64,000 bases of DNA from Rhabditophanes sp. KR3021 (Eukaryota; Nematoda; Chromadorea; Rhabditida; Alloionematidae): NCBI GenBank assembly GCA_963281155.1, contig CAUJLY010000006.1:7998001-8062000 (forward strand). The letters run 5' to 3'. Below are positions 63,084 to 64,000 of the stretch, in pieces (the stretch's first letter is position 1; the number at the start of each line of letters is the position of its first letter). The notes beneath the pieces are model-generated. The model was given only the letters and a program-made list of their open reading frames with translations, was not told the DNA's origin and searched no databases. Both the position numbers and the translations under genes were made by a program.

Positions 63084-64000
63084 TTAACCCCAAGTAAAAA
63101 TTGATTTTATATCTGTAATTGTATTTTTAAACCAATTATTCACACCTGTAAAGTCGATGTTTCCAATTTTGTTTGTTTTTGTTGTTGCAACAATTCCTTC
63201 CGCGGAAGTGTAAGGATACGCAGAATTATTATAGATCGCCACATCTGATTCATTGGAAATTAACTCTTCAGTAGCTTCAAGTCCTTCTTGGCATCCCAAA
63301 TAACCCCATGATACGACTTTATGATTGAAATAATGTCTATGAATGGTCATAAAGTCTTCATATTGATTAAGGGGGTATTTTAAAAGGTCGCTGCACGTCA
63401 TATCTTCATTTTTTGGATTTCCTAAGCATTCCTTAAAAGTGTCTGTTTCTTTAAAACCATTGGCATACCAAATTTCAGTTCCGTGATGGTATGGAAATTC
63501 ACCACCATTTGGATCGCATGCTTTGCTATCGGTTTTTGCATCGTTTAATGGTGAATTGTCGTCTTTTTTGCATGCTAAAATATTTATACAAATTCATACA
63601 TATTAAGCTTGAACATACGGGGAAGATGAGGTATAATATCTTTTGAATGAACAACTCTGAAACTATTTGGTACAAGGCGATCAAAATTTTGGCTGAAGGA
63701 AACCGTCCCGACTCTCGGTTCACCTATAACGAGTAAATAAAATTGCTGCAAAGAGAACTTACCAAATGTAACTAATCTGATTTTATCACTAGTTTTATAT
63801 CCTTCGATTTGTACTCTCATTGATGCCAATGCTGCTAAGGCACCACCCAAAGAATGACTGAAAAATTCTAAATTTATTTTTATTTGATGCTTACCCTGTA
63901 ACAACAAGATTGAAGTCTTGATATTCTGGAACTTCAAATATCTTGACAACAGAACTCCATAAGGTGTTATGTGCTTTAAAGAAATACTTATGTACCTGTA
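63084..64000 (-). CDS. Class 3 (alpha/beta hydrolase) lipase, 5' end cut by window edge
   Basis: Four exons are visible: about 63995-63895 (its 5' part may lie outside), 63857-63763, 63723-63619 and 63574-63084. Introns are 37, 39 and 44 nt. A Lipase_3 domain is present: VHKYFFKAHNTLW before the nucleophile elbow GHSLGG, where the gg|t splice site falls between Gly and His. The run LVTFGEPRVG follows, then the SKDIIPH acid-residue block and the YHHGTEIWY His. Ser, Asp and His of the triad are all in place. A Cys-rich C-terminal part (GCQ, ECLGNP, TCSDLL) and the pattern HRHYFNHKVVSWGYLGC resemble secreted nematode class 3 lipases. The signal peptide and start are outside the window. It probably hydrolyses triacylglycerol outside the cell or in the gut. 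Confidence 0.9.

Noticed and set aside
1..64000. tRNA genes, rRNA or CRISPR arrays
   Set aside because: I looked for GTTCGANNC-type B boxes on both strands and for regularly spaced repeats. The tandem arrays found have no spacers, and no tRNA fold was seen by eye. A tRNAscan-SE run would settle this.

Overview
This is animal nuclear DNA, and the gene content points to a free-living or parasitic nematode. It carries a warthog-type hedgehog-related gene, a transthyretin-like secreted protein, a paired-subdomain-only Pax gene, an FAFA-type neuropeptide precursor, a SRSX-like chemoreceptor and a GON-1-type ADAMTS. Introns are mostly 37-60 nt, several genes have a likely trans-splice acceptor just before the ATG, and the DNA is AT-rich. 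Very long exons (4.1 kb in the ADAMTS, 3.3 kb in MICAL) and few introns would suit a clade IV nematode (Strongyloides/Rhabditophanes group). That placement is an inference and is not tested.

Layout. 0-10 kb: npax-like gene (+, 72-848), TTR-like secreted protein (+, 2659-3125), a small secreted protein (-, 5024-5389) lying between two decayed hAT transposon pieces in opposite orientation, and PAPS synthase (+, 7909-9942). 10-13 kb: a 912-residue disordered, coiled-coil-ended protein (-), convergent with PAPS synthase. 17-19 kb: hedgehog-related gene (+) with an apparent one-base deletion in a C run. 21.8-22.4 kb: neuropeptide precursor (-) with an apparent one-base deletion in an A run. 22.4-34 kb: 11.6 kb with no confident gene. 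34-42.7 kb: gon-1-type ADAMTS (+, 2307 residues in the full model). 43.7-47.7 kb: a 77-residue coiled-coil protein (+) convergent with MICAL (-). 50.6-51 kb: a probable small secreted-peptide transcription unit (-). 51.9-52.9 kb: R-Ras/M-Ras-like GTPase (-). 57.6-61 kb: PEPT-type oligopeptide transporter (+). 61.7-62.7 kb: 7TM receptor (-). 63.1-64 kb: class 3 lipase (-), running off the right edge.

The exon models were built by hand. Frame closes exactly at every junction for all multi-exon genes except the hedgehog-related and neuropeptide genes. Each of those is short by exactly one base, at a homopolymer. The genes do not form one pathway: the window is a normal mix of housekeeping (sulfate activation, actin redox), matrix remodelling (ADAMTS), gut nutrition (peptide transporter, lipase), signalling (Ras, GPCR, neuropeptide) and cuticle/secreted families. 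No operon, rRNA, tRNA or CRISPR array is visible. I found no clear new biological system. The most interesting signals are a possible alternative 3' end and a membrane-anchored N terminus in the ADAMTS, the altered effector loop of the Ras protein, and two or three unexplained coding-like patches.
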